Assembly (NCBI GenBank): GCA_035448825.1
Contig: DAOTJS010000013.1
Span: 1 to 64,000 of the forward strand
From: JAGNGI01 sp035448825
GTDB lineage: Bacteria > Fidelibacterota > UBA2242
DNA: 64,000 bases
Direction: 5' to 3'
Positions 34,626-43,566 of this stretch are shown one piece after another. Below the pieces are notes generated by a model. It was not told the origin of the DNA. It worked only from the letters and a program-made list of their open reading frames with translations, and did not search any database. Positions within the stretch are counted from its first letter, which is position 1, and each line of letters opens with the position of its first letter. The position numbers were made by a program, and so were the translations under genes.

Positions 34626-36125
34626 ATGAGACGTAAAATTGGTATAGTAATTGGTGGAATCTTGCTGGTTGCCCTTGGATTTACCATTGCTGCTATCATT
34701 ATTAAGCCTGGCAAGGTTGTATTTTATGAAAACAAGAATTCCGGGATGACAACCTTTAGGCCAGCGTCAGTAGCGGCTGGTGATGACATTCCTTCTCTGC
34801 AAGCTTTTAATGATGCTTTTGTGCAGATTGCAGAATCAGTTACTCCGTCGGTTGTAACTATTACAACTGAAAAAGTCATTAAAACTAACCTGCGTCGGGA
34901 TTTTCCGGGTTTTCCGGATGATGATTTATTCTGGCGTTTCTTTGGATTTCCTCAAGGTGAAATGCGTAGCAAAGCGCTTGGCTCGGGAGTAATCGTTGAT
35001 CAGAAGGGTTATATTTTGACCAATAATCATGTGGTTGAACAAGGTGACAAAATTAATGTCAAACTAATTGACAATCGCGAGTATAAAGCTACAATCGTTG
35101 GTACTGATTCCCGTACGGATCTGGCTGTTATCAAGATTGACGCCAAGGATTTACAACCGGCAATTCTCGGGGATTCGGATGCTCTGCGCGTCGGCGAGTG
35201 GGTTCTGGCAATCGGTTCGCCCTTCAGCGAAAATCTGGCTCATACGGTGACGGTGGGAATCGTCAGCGCCAAAGGTCGCAGCGGAGTGATTAACAATACC
35301 AACTATGAATCGTTTATTCAAACTGATGCGGCGATTAATCCCGGCAATAGTGGGGGCGCTTTAGTCAATATTCGAGGAGAATTGATTGGTATTAATACCG
35401 CTATTGCGACGGCTGGTATGTCGCAAGGTAACCTGGGAATTGGATTTGCCATACCGATCAATTTGGCCAAGAAAGTAATGACTGATTTAATTGAAAAAGG
35501 TAAAGTTGTTAGAGCCTGGCTGGGAGTGGTAATAGGAGATGTGGATGAAAATATTGCCAAATCGCTCGGTATTGAAAGTCGTCAAGGCGCTATCATCAGT
35601 GAAGTTGTCAAAGATAGTCCGGCTGAAAAGGCCGGTTTGAAAGTCGGCGATATTATTAAGGAATTTGATGGGAAAACAATTAAGGATTCGGCGCATTTGC
35701 GGACGCTGGTTTCTACTTCGGAAGTCGGTAAAACCAAGACTTTAGTAGTTATTCGCGGTAAGAAAGAATTAAAAATTGATGTCAAACTCGGCGAATTACC
35801 TGAATCCGTCGAGCGAGGCGTTTACCCCGGTGAAAAATCTGATTCCAAACTCGGTATCCGCGTTGATGAGATCAATTCAGTAACCGCCAGTCAATACGGC
35901 ATAAATGCCAATGAGACCGGCGTCGTGGTTACGGGCGTCGACCGGGACGGCCGAGCGGCCGGAATTCTGCAGGTCGGTGATATCATTAAACGGATTGGGG
36001 AACAGGATATAAGCAACGTATCTGAGTATCAGAAAGCTCTAGAAAATGTGAAAACTGATGTTGTCCTAGTCCTCATTAAACGTAAGAATGTCACCTTTTT
36101 CGAAACTATAGACCTTAGCAAATAG
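34626..36125 (+). CDS. Periplasmic serine endoprotease, Do/DegP/HtrA family
   Basis: 499 residues. An N-terminal hydrophobic segment (about 5-27) directs export or anchors it. The trypsin-like domain has the triad His135 (TNNHVVEQ), Asp165 (SRTDLAVIK) and Ser242 (GNSGGAL). Two PDZ domains follow: about 295-385 (QGAIISEVVKDSPAEKAGLK) and 405-495 (TGVVVTGVDRDGRAAGILQV). It degrades and chaperones misfolded envelope proteins. The gene is alone between the divergent spacer and a terminator, so it is monocistronic. Confidence 0.96.
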   Translation: MRRKIGIVIGGILLVALGFTIAAIIIKPGKVVFYENKNSGMTTFRPASVAAGDDIPSLQAFNDAFVQIAESVTPSVVTITTEKVIKTNLRRDFPGFPDDDLFWRFFGFPQGEMRSKALGSGVIVDQKGYILTNNHVVEQGDKINVKLIDNREYKATIVGTDSRTDLAVIKIDAKDLQPAILGDSDALRVGEWVLAIGSPFSENLAHTVTVGIVSAKGRSGVINNTNYESFIQTDAAINPGNSGGALVNIRGELIGINTAIATAGMSQGNLGIGFAIPINLAKKVMTDLIEKGKVVRAWLGVVIGDVDENIAKSLGIESRQGAIISEVVKDSPAEKAGLKVGDIIKEFDGKTIKDSAHLRTLVSTSEVGKTKTLVVIRGKKELKIDVKLGELPESVERGVYPGEKSDSKLGIRVDEINSVTASQYGINANETGVVVTGVDRDGRAAGILQVGDIIKRIGEQDISNVSEYQKALENVKTDVVLVLIKRKNVTFFETIDLSK

Positions 36126-36146
36126 TTAGCCAATTTTCTCTCTCCG

Positions 36147-36184
36147 AAAAGAAGGGTTTCCTTTGCGGAAGCCCTTCTTTTTTT
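36147..36184 (+). terminator. Rho-independent terminator after the DegP-type gene
   Basis: An inverted repeat with arms around AGAAGGGTTTCC (36150-36161) and GGAAGCCCTTCT (36167-36178), one mismatched pair and a 5-base loop, is followed directly by a run of T (36178-36184). It lies 22 bp after the stop codon. Confidence 0.88.
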
Positions 36185-36298
36185 GGTAATGCAAAGAGCC
36201 ATTTTAATTGTTTTTTTAGCAAGTTAAATCTAAATTTCGCGGTTAATTGGAAAGCTAATAGATAAATCAAATTAGATATGGAAATCGGTAGTTAATAA

Positions 36299-36520
36299 AT
36301 GAATCAGTTGGGTAAATTTCTAATAATTTTTGGAATAATTCTAATTGTAATCGGAGTTCTTTTGACAGGTGCCGGAAAATTTCCATTTCTCAATAAAATT
36401 GGTCACTTACCGGGCGATATTATAATTCGCCGGGAACATTTTACCTTTTATTTTCCGTGGGTGACCTGTCTGGTGATTAGCCTGGTCTTTTTCCTTTTGT
36501 TCAATTTGTTTCGGCGTTAG
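36299..36520 (+). CDS. DUF2905 small membrane protein
   Basis: 73 residues with two membrane helices. LIIFGIILIVIGVLLTGAGK, then the family signature LPGDIIIRREHFTFYFPWVT between the helices, then a second hydrophobic stretch ending FNLFRR. DUF2905 proteins are widespread and of unknown function. It ends 14 bp before the ileS start, and its stop overlaps the AGGAGGT site used by ileS, so the two share a transcript. Confidence 0.9.
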   Translation: MNQLGKFLIIFGIILIVIGVLLTGAGKFPFLNKIGHLPGDIIIRREHFTFYFPWVTCLVISLVFFLLFNLFRR

Positions 36521-36534
36521 GAGGTTTATTTTCA

Positions 36535-39500
36535 GTGATAAAGAAAGTCCCGTCCAATGTAGATTTTGTAGCTATCGAGCATGAAATCCTGAAGTTTTGG
36601 GAACAGAATCAAATATTTAAAAAATTGGTGGCGCAAAATGCTAACGGTCCGAAGTGGTCATTTATTGATGGACCGATAACTGCCAATAATCCGATGGGTG
36701 TTCATCATGCCTGGGGGCGCACTTACAAAGACATTTTTCATCGTTATAAAGCGATGAATGGTTTCCGCACTCGCTATCAAAACGGTTTTGATTGTCAGGG
36801 TTTATGGGTCGAGGTCGAAGTCGAAAAAGAACTCGGTTTTAAATCAAAACGTGATATCGAGAAATATGGCATTGAGAAATTCGTTGAGCGCTGTAAAGAG
36901 CGAGTGCGAAAATATTCGAAAATCCAGACTGAGCAGTCAATTCGGCTGGGTTATTGGATGGACTGGGAGAATTCCTATTATACAATGTCCGACGAGAACA
37001 ATTATACGATCTGGCTTTTTCTGAAAAAATGCCATGAAAATGGTTGGATTTATAAAGGGCACGACGTTATGCCCTGGTGCACGAGTTGCGGTGCGGCTTT
37101 ATCGGAACATGAAATCGCTACGGAAGGTTACAAGGAAATCACTCATCCGAGTATTACTGTCAAATTTCCACTGATCAATCGTCCCGGGGAATCGCTTTTA
37201 GTCTGGACGACAACGCCCTGGACATTGACCTCGAACACCGCCGCGGCCGTTCATCCGGATTTAAATTACTTGAAAATTCGGCAGGGCGATGAAATTTTTT
37301 ATGTTGTCGAAGGACGTGAAAAAGAGATAATCAAAGGCGAGTACGCCATTGAAGGCAAAATTCCCGGTCGGGAAATGCTGGGCTGGACTTATCACGGTCC
37401 ATTCGATGATTTACCTGCTCAAAAGAACGTCCAGCATGTCGTAATTGATTGGGAAGAAATCAGTGCCACCGAAGGAACGGGAATTGTGCATATTGCCCCT
37501 GGATGCGGTCAGGAAGATCACGAACTCGGTAAAATTCACAACCTGGCGGTTCTGGCTCCGCTGGATGAATTCGGTAATTATTTAGAAGGCTTCGGCTGGC
37601 TGACTGGCCGAAATGTGGATGGCATTAGTAAGGATATTTTCAAAGATCTAGAAGCCAAAGGTATTAAATATCGTACCGATTCTTATTTGCACCGTTATCC
37701 GGTTTGCTGGCGACACGGCACCGAGTTGATTTTCCGGCTGGTGGATGAGTGGTTCATTGCTATAGATGGTGCGCGTCAGGCAATGATGGATATAACTCGT
37801 AAAATCCGCTGGATTCCGGACTACGGTCTGCAACATGAACTGGACTGGTTGCGTAATATGCACGATTGGATGATTTCCAAAAAGCGGTATTGGGGACTGG
37901 CTTTGCCGATCTATGAATGTCAAAATTGTGGTCAGGTTACGGTTATCGGCAGTCGTGAGGAATTGAAAGAAAAAGCCGTGGAAGGCTGGGATCAATTCGA
38001 GGGGCATTCACCGCATCGTCCCTGGGTTGACAATGTCAAAATTGCTTGCCCGCGCTGTGGCGCCAAAGTTAGTCGCATTCCAGATGTCGGCAATCCCTGG
38101 CTGGATGCTGGCATTGTCCCTTATTCGACTTTGCATTATACAACCGATCGAGCTTATTGGGAGGAATGGTTCCCGGCCGATTTTATCTGTGAGTCCTTGC
38201 CGGGTCAATTCCGGAACTGGTTTTATTCATTACTAGCAATGAGCACGGTGATGGAAAATCGCGAGCCGTTCAAAACGATTCTCGGCTATGCGTTAGTCAA
38301 GGACGAAAAAGGCCAGGATATGCACAAAAGCGCCGGTAATGCCATCTGGTTTGATGATGCCGCTGAAAAAATGGGCGTGGATGTAATGCGTTGGTTGTAT
38401 GCCGATCATAACCCGTTCAACAATTTAAATTTTGGCTATAATATCGCCCAGGATTATCGGAAACGTCTAATTACCCTCTGGAATTCCTATTCATTTTTTG
38501 CGACTTATGCCGAATTGGATGGATATTCGCCGCAAAAACATCAAGTATCTGATGAGAATCTTAGCGAGCTGGACCGCTGGCTGATGGCGCGACTGGCGCA
38601 GTTAATTCGCCTATCCCGGGAAGCGATGGACGATTACAATGTTGCTCGCGTTATGAAAGGGGTAGATGATTTTCTGGAGGTACTTTCCAATTGGTATATT
38701 CGCCGTAGTCGGCGTCGTTTTTGGAAATCGGACAATGACCAGGACAAATGGAGCGCCTATCAGACATTATATAAGGCTTTGAAAGGATTGATATTAATCC
38801 TGGCACCGGTTGTGCCGTTTATAACAGAAAAAATTTACCAGAATCTCGTTCGAGGTCTGGAGCCAGGCGCGCCTGAAAGCATTCATTTGGCTAAATATCC
38901 GCGAGCTGAGGAGGAATACGACGAGGCATTACTGAAGAAAATTGACACCGTAATTGAAATCGTGTCAATCGGTCGCGCGGCGCGCAACAAAGCCAACTTG
39001 AAAGTGCGTCAACCTCTGGCGCGAATGTGGGTGAAATTGCCGGCTGATATTCCATCTAATAATCTGGTGGATTTAACTGATCAAATTCTGGAAGAATTAA
39101 ATGTAAAAGCGCTAGATTTTATCACGGACGAAACTCAGTTTATTAGTATTCAAATCAAACCGAATTTCGCTCAGCTTGGAGTAAAATACGGCCAGCGTTT
39201 ACCAGCAATTCAGCAAGCCATTGTCGGTCTGAATCCGATCGAAGTTGCTCGTCAATTTGAAAAGAGTGAAACCCTCGAATTGAATTTAAGCGATGGAAAA
39301 ATTTGGCTATCGCGCGATGAAATCATTATCGAGCGCAAGGAAAATGAGGGCTTTGCAATAGCCGAAAATAACGGAATCACTGTTATTCTCGATACGAAAC
39401 TGACTCCGTCTCTTCTGCAGGAAGGCTTGGTGCGCGATTTTATTCGGCACGTGCAAACAATGCGCAAGGAAGCCGATTTTCAAGTCGAGGATCGCATTCA

Positions 39501-39675
39501 GGTCAACTTTGAAGCGCCAGCTGATTTTACCGCCGCCGTTCATAATTATATCGAATACTTTTGCAATGAAACCTTAGCGCAAAAAGTCATAGATACTTTT
39601 GCGCCCGGTGAATATGAAAAGGAGCTGAAGATCGAAAACAACAAAGTTCGTGTTTCTTTGACACGAATTAAGTAA
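36535..39675 (+). CDS. ileS: Isoleucyl-tRNA synthetase (divergent class I, long form)
   Basis: 1046 residues from a GTG start 8 bp after AGGAGGT. It attaches isoleucine to tRNA-Ile. HIGH-equivalent is HHAWG (57-61) within NPMGVHHAWGRTYKDIFHRY. The editing domain holds VWTTTPWTLTSNTAAAVHP. Zinc-type pairs CTSCG, CQNCG and CPRCG are present. The KMSKS position reads DMHKS (595-599, GQDMHKSAGNAIWF), so the loop keeps Lys-Ser but not the first Lys. This is the divergent bacterial IleS type with a DUF5915-like C-terminal region. Specificity for Ile and not Val/Leu rests on overall pattern. Confidence 0.93.
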   Translation: MIKKVPSNVDFVAIEHEILKFWEQNQIFKKLVAQNANGPKWSFIDGPITANNPMGVHHAWGRTYKDIFHRYKAMNGFRTRYQNGFDCQGLWVEVEVEKELGFKSKRDIEKYGIEKFVERCKERVRKYSKIQTEQSIRLGYWMDWENSYYTMSDENNYTIWLFLKKCHENGWIYKGHDVMPWCTSCGAALSEHEIATEGYKEITHPSITVKFPLINRPGESLLVWTTTPWTLTSNTAAAVHPDLNYLKIRQGDEIFYVVEGREKEIIKGEYAIEGKIPGREMLGWTYHGPFDDLPAQKNVQHVVIDWEEISATEGTGIVHIAPGCGQEDHELGKIHNLAVLAPLDEFGNYLEGFGWLTGRNVDGISKDIFKDLEAKGIKYRTDSYLHRYPVCWRHGTELIFRLVDEWFIAIDGARQAMMDITRKIRWIPDYGLQHELDWLRNMHDWMISKKRYWGLALPIYECQNCGQVTVIGSREELKEKAVEGWDQFEGHSPHRPWVDNVKIACPRCGAKVSRIPDVGNPWLDAGIVPYSTLHYTTDRAYWEEWFPADFICESLPGQFRNWFYSLLAMSTVMENREPFKTILGYALVKDEKGQDMHKSAGNAIWFDDAAEKMGVDVMRWLYADHNPFNNLNFGYNIAQDYRKRLITLWNSYSFFATYAELDGYSPQKHQVSDENLSELDRWLMARLAQLIRLSREAMDDYNVARVMKGVDDFLEVLSNWYIRRSRRRFWKSDNDQDKWSAYQTLYKALKGLILILAPVVPFITEKIYQNLVRGLEPGAPESIHLAKYPRAEEEYDEALLKKIDTVIEIVSIGRAARNKANLKVRQPLARMWVKLPADIPSNNLVDLTDQILEELNVKALDFITDETQFISIQIKPNFAQLGVKYGQRLPAIQQAIVGLNPIEVARQFEKSETLELNLSDGKIWLSRDEIIIERKENEGFAIAENNGITVILDTKLTPSLLQEGLVRDFIRHVQTMRKEADFQVEDRIQVNFEAPADFTAAVHNYIEYFCNETLAQKVIDTFAPGEYEKELKIENNKVRVSLTRIK

Positions 39676-39700
39676 ATTTTGATCAATAGGAGAAAAGAAC

Positions 39701-40099
39701 ATGGAAGCCAAAACGACGAAAAAAGCATGGAGTAAAGAGGATCTTGAATATTTCAAGAATCTAATTTTAAAGAAAAGAGACGAAACTCTTAAAGCCATAG
39801 AGCGGCTGGAAGCCACTACGGTTAGCGACAATACTCGCAATGACAATACGGCAATGGATTCTGCTTACGCCTATCATATGGCTGACGTCGGAACCGACTC
39901 CCAGGAACGTGAAAAAGCCTTTCTCTGGCTAGCGCGTGAAAACAAGTATCTATCGCATCTAAACTCAGCGTTGGAAAGAATTAAGACCGGCGAATACGGC
40001 GTTTGTATTGAATGCGGGGAACTGATTATGAAAGAGCGACTGGAAGAAGTCCCTCACACTCAGCACTGCGTCAAATGCAAAAATAAACCCAAGAAATAA
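39701..40099 (+). CDS. DksA/TraR family zinc-finger protein
   Basis: 132 residues. A coiled-coil N-terminal half (EYFKNLILKKRDETLKAIER) carries the acidic tip region, and the C-terminus has a four-Cys zinc finger, YGVCIECGELIMKERLEEVP then HCVKCK. Such proteins enter the RNA polymerase secondary channel and modulate transcription, often with ppGpp. AGGAGA precedes the ATG; 25 bp after ileS. A DksA-like role is likely but unproven, as the family includes other regulators. Confidence 0.9.
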   Translation: MEAKTTKKAWSKEDLEYFKNLILKKRDETLKAIERLEATTVSDNTRNDNTAMDSAYAYHMADVGTDSQEREKAFLWLARENKYLSHLNSALERIKTGEYGVCIECGELIMKERLEEVPHTQHCVKCKNKPKK

Positions 40100-40236
40100 G
40101 CCGGTTTTAGCCCGGATGGCAAACAACCCGATCCTTTTTCCAATTAATAGTATCCAAAAAGCGACTTATTATATTGATAATTACCTCTATTAACGGTATT
40201 TTTAATTCTATATTTTTTAACTAATATCAATTCCGG

Positions 40237-41217
40237 ATGAATCTGGAACCGGTAAAAATTGTCAAACCTTGTACCGGCGAGGAAGTTGGAAAACGCCTCG
40301 ATCTATTTCTATTGGAACAATTACCTGAATTTTCCAGAACGAAAATAGCTGGTTTGATTAAAAACGGTAAAATTCTCGTTAATGGACAGACTTCCAAAGC
40401 TAGCTATCACCTACGGGCGGCGGATACGATTGCAGTTTTTGCCGCGCCGCAACCAACCAGCCCAATTCAGCCGGAGAATATCCCGCTGGAAATTTTATAT
40501 GAAGATGAATATTTACTGGCAATTAATAAAAAACCGGGCATCGTGGTTCATCCCGGTGCGGGTGTGCGGCAGGGAACGCTGGTCAGTGCCCTTCTTCATT
40601 ATACCGATCAATTGAGTTCGCTGGGCGGCAGGGAGCGCCCCGGACTAGTTCATCGCCTTGACAAAAACACTTCCGGGGTATTGATTGTTGCCAAGAGTGA
40701 CGAAGTTCATTGGAAAATGAGTCGTCTTTTTGCCGAGCGTAAGGTTTTCAAGCAATATCGGGCGATTGTTTATGGAGTTCCGGAATCAGCCGAAGGCTTA
40801 ATTGATGCTCCGTTACGTCGTTCCCAGCGTAATCGTCAGATATTTACGGTTGATGAACAGGGGCGTCCAGCGCGAACTCGTTTTACTGTTCTGAAAGACT
40901 ATCGCATTATGGCTTATCTGGTGTTGGTTTTGGAAACCGGACGCACACATCAAGCTCGAGTTCACCTGCAGTCAATTGGACATCCGGTAGTTGGCGATCC
41001 GGTTTATGGAGGTAAATTGCGCAAGGGCTCGGCGGTTAGCGCCAAGGATGTAGCTTTACTAAAAAAAGTCCAATCTGAGGTTCAGCGTCAATTATTGCAT
41101 GCCTATCTAGTGAGGTTCCGTCACCCATTTCTGGATGAAGAAATCGAGATAATTGCCCCTTTACCTGATGATTTTACCAGAATTTTGAATATATTAGAAA
41201 TGGGAATCGAGCCGTGA
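40237..41217 (+). CDS. RluD-type 23S rRNA pseudouridine synthase
   Basis: 326 residues. N-terminal S4 RNA-binding domain (about 15-80; KRLDLFLLEQLPEFSRTKIA), then the RluA-family catalytic domain with HRLDKNTSGVLIVAKSDE, Asp142 being the catalytic residue, and LETGRTHQARVHLQSIGHPV VGDPVYGG. It isomerises uridines in rRNA, most probably helix 69 sites if RluD proper. It overlaps the recombinase gene by 4 bp (GTGA). Confidence 0.93.
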   Translation: MNLEPVKIVKPCTGEEVGKRLDLFLLEQLPEFSRTKIAGLIKNGKILVNGQTSKASYHLRAADTIAVFAAPQPTSPIQPENIPLEILYEDEYLLAINKKPGIVVHPGAGVRQGTLVSALLHYTDQLSSLGGRERPGLVHRLDKNTSGVLIVAKSDEVHWKMSRLFAERKVFKQYRAIVYGVPESAEGLIDAPLRRSQRNRQIFTVDEQGRPARTRFTVLKDYRIMAYLVLVLETGRTHQARVHLQSIGHPVVGDPVYGGKLRKGSAVSAKDVALLKKVQSEVQRQLLHAYLVRFRHPFLDEEIEIIAPLPDDFTRILNILEMGIEP

Positions 41218-42161
41218 TTACGGTTGAAGATATGACGATAAAATTTCTGCGTTTTTTAGCGCAAGAGCGCGGATATTCTGAGAATACCATTATGGCTTAT
41301 CGCCGCGACCTGGAGCAATTTTTCCTTTTTTATGCCGAGTATGCTAATCAGGTGCCGATTGAACTCAACTCCGTCACGAAAGTGGCAATCCGTAATTATT
41401 TGGGTAAATTGGCGGAATCAGGACTCGAAATTAGTTCCATTTCCCGCAAATTGGCTTCGCTCAAAGCCTTTTTTAAATTCGCTGCCCGTCAAGGCTACGT
41501 TGATAGCAATCCGGCGGCTTTGATTCTTTCGCCCAAGACCAAGAAACGTCTGCCAGTCGTCTTGAGTGAAGAGGAAATTGCTAAAGCTATTGAATTGCCG
41601 GATGACAATACTCTGGTCGGTAAGCGTAACCGGGCTATTCTGGAGTTATTTTATAGTAGCGGAATTCGGCTGGCAGAACTTATAGCGCTCAACATCGGCG
41701 ACTTGAATTTTAGTCGGCAGACAATGCGCGTTTTCGGCAAAGGCGCTAAAGAGCGAGTGGTGCCGTTTGGTAAAAAAGCCGCTGAAGCGCTCAATGATTA
41801 TCTCAATATGCGGAAAAAGGAGGTAGGCGCATTGGAATTAAACTCGCCGCTGTTTGTCAGTAGTCAGGGCGGCCCTAACTCACAACCTACCGGTTACCGG
41901 CGAATTTCACGCTCGCAAGTACAGAAATTGATCAGCGGTCTATTACAACAAGCTTCCGAGCAAGCTCATCTTAGCCCACATGTTCTGCGACATTCATTTG
42001 CTTCGCATTTATTGGATCACGGAGCCGATCTTAACGCTGTCAAGGATTTACTGGGTCACAGCAGTTTGTCAACGACTCAATTATACACGCATGTCCGCAT
42101 TGGCAAAATGAAAGAAATTTATCAGCAGGCCCATCCGCATGCGGATTTACATAGGAAATAA
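41214..42161 (+). CDS. Tyrosine recombinase XerC/XerD
   Basis: 315 residues from a GTG overlapping the upstream stop; an ATG 18 bp on is an alternative. SAM-like N-terminal core-binding domain (FLRFLAQERGYSENTIMAYR) then the catalytic domain with SSGIRLAELIALNIGDLN (Arg), HVLRHSFASHLLDHGADLNA (His-x-x-Arg), GHSSLSTTQLYTHV (His and the nucleophile Tyr). It resolves chromosome dimers at dif. Housekeeping context and no integrase extensions argue against a mobile element. Whether it is XerC or XerD cannot be settled. Confidence 0.93.
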   Translation: MITVEDMTIKFLRFLAQERGYSENTIMAYRRDLEQFFLFYAEYANQVPIELNSVTKVAIRNYLGKLAESGLEISSISRKLASLKAFFKFAARQGYVDSNPAALILSPKTKKRLPVVLSEEEIAKAIELPDDNTLVGKRNRAILELFYSSGIRLAELIALNIGDLNFSRQTMRVFGKGAKERVVPFGKKAAEALNDYLNMRKKEVGALELNSPLFVSSQGGPNSQPTGYRRISRSQVQKLISGLLQQASEQAHLSPHVLRHSFASHLLDHGADLNAVKDLLGHSSLSTTQLYTHVRIGKMKEIYQQAHPHADLHRK

Positions 42162-42283
42162 AAACCGGGTGCGCGGTCAACAATTATTAAAGAGAATAAT
42201 CCAAAAATTAACCGGCATCGTGCCATTTTAATTATGATTTAAATTGGATAATCAAATTCTAAAATAGCCAAAGGAGGTTTCAA

Positions 42284-42571
42284 ATGAATATCGAACTAAC
42301 CGCACGTCATTATGAAATTGCCGATCGTGCCAGAAAGCATCTTGAAGAGGAAATGAACAATCTTAAACTCTATGAAGACCTCATAACCAGCTGTAAAGTT
42401 ATTATGGAACGGACCAAGGATGGTGAATCTATTGATATCTCTGTTCATGTGCGAGGCAAAGACCTGCTGGCTCAAGTCACGACTGAAGATATGATCAAAT
42501 CAATTGATCTAGCCGTAGCGAAAATTGAACGGCAATTGAAAAAGTTCAAAGAGAAGAGGTATGCGCGATGA
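42284..42571 (+). CDS. hpf: Ribosome hibernation promoting factor (short HPF/RaiA family)
   Basis: 95 residues, short HPF type. MNIELTARHYEIADRARKHL, VIMERTKDGESIDISVHVRG and IDLAVAKIERQLKKFKEKR match the family. It binds the 30S decoding region and helps store inactive ribosomes. A strong AAAGGAGG precedes the ATG. It overlaps hprK by 4 bp (ATGA). The preceding 122-bp spacer has no clear terminator. Confidence 0.94.
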   Translation: MNIELTARHYEIADRARKHLEEEMNNLKLYEDLITSCKVIMERTKDGESIDISVHVRGKDLLAQVTTEDMIKSIDLAVAKIERQLKKFKEKRYAR

Positions 42572-43551
42572 ATCAGAGTGATTTGACTGTCGGAAGAATT
42601 TATAATGAAAACCGCAAGAAATTAGGCTTTTTGCGAGTGAATGGCGACATTGGTCACGATACAGTTGTAACCTCATCGAAATTGAACCGCCCGGGATTGG
42701 AAATTTCCGGCTTCTGGGAAAGTTTTGATCCGCATCGCATTCAATTGATTGGAGAGGGTGAATTTCGTTATATCAAAACTCTCTCGCGAGAGAAGGTCGA
42801 AGAAGTCTTCGAACATTTCTTTTCGGCTAAAATACCGCTGATGATTTTTGCGCATGATGTCAAACCGCCGGTCTGTGCCGTCAGACTTGCCCACAAATAT
42901 CAGGTGGCTCTCTTGGCTACGCCGGTAACGACAACTTTACTGGTGGCTTCTCTGCTCGATTATTTGGATCGCGAGCTGGCGCCTTCAACGATCATCCACG
43001 GCAGTCTTGTGGATGTTTATGGAATTGGCTTGCTTTTGACTGGACCGAGTGGCATCGGCAAAAGTGAAATTGCTCTCGATTTAGTTGGGCGCGGCCATCG
43101 TCTGGTGGCTGATGATATTGTCAAGATTATTCGGCGAGCGGATAATCTCATTATCGGTAGCGGAGTAGAAATTCTTGAACACCATTTAGAATTACGCGGT
43201 TTGGGAATCGTAGATGTCCGGAATATTTACGGCATCCGGGCGATTCGTCAACAAAAAAGAATCGAGGTTCAGATTGAACTCGAAGAATGGGATAGTACCA
43301 AGAATTTCGAGAGAATTGGTGCTCAAGAAAAATATACCAAGATTCTGGACGTAGATATTCCGATTATCAATTTGCCGATTTACCCCGGTAAAAATATTAC
43401 AGTAATCGCCGAAGTCATTGCTTTGAATCATGTTCTAAAAATAATGGGTACTAACGCCGCACTCAACTTTCAGAAAAAAATCGCCGCAACGATTCGGCAA
43501 AAGACCCAAATTGATGACTTACAGAATTATCTGAAAAAAGATTTAGAATAG
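42568..43551 (+). CDS. hprK: HPr kinase/phosphorylase
   Basis: 327 residues, full length. N-terminal MurF-like domain, then the P-loop GPSGIGKSEIALDLV (159-166 for the Walker motif), RGHRLVADDIV (acidic pair), and the family signature LELRGLGIVDVRNIYG. It phosphorylates and dephosphorylates Ser46 of HPr; where no sugar-PTS exists, as in many Gram-negatives, it may regulate by a partial PTS. No HPr gene is seen in the window. Coupled to hpf. Confidence 0.96.
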   Translation: MNQSDLTVGRIYNENRKKLGFLRVNGDIGHDTVVTSSKLNRPGLEISGFWESFDPHRIQLIGEGEFRYIKTLSREKVEEVFEHFFSAKIPLMIFAHDVKPPVCAVRLAHKYQVALLATPVTTTLLVASLLDYLDRELAPSTIIHGSLVDVYGIGLLLTGPSGIGKSEIALDLVGRGHRLVADDIVKIIRRADNLIIGSGVEILEHHLELRGLGIVDVRNIYGIRAIRQQKRIEVQIELEEWDSTKNFERIGAQEKYTKILDVDIPIINLPIYPGKNITVIAEVIALNHVLKIMGTNAALNFQKKIAATIRQKTQIDDLQNYLKKDLE

Positions 43552-43566
43552 AAAGGAAGTTGGATT

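Noticed and set aside
41214..42161. Integrase of a mobile element
   Set aside because: It is a standard-length XerC/D protein in a conserved housekeeping block, with no att-like repeats or phage genes.
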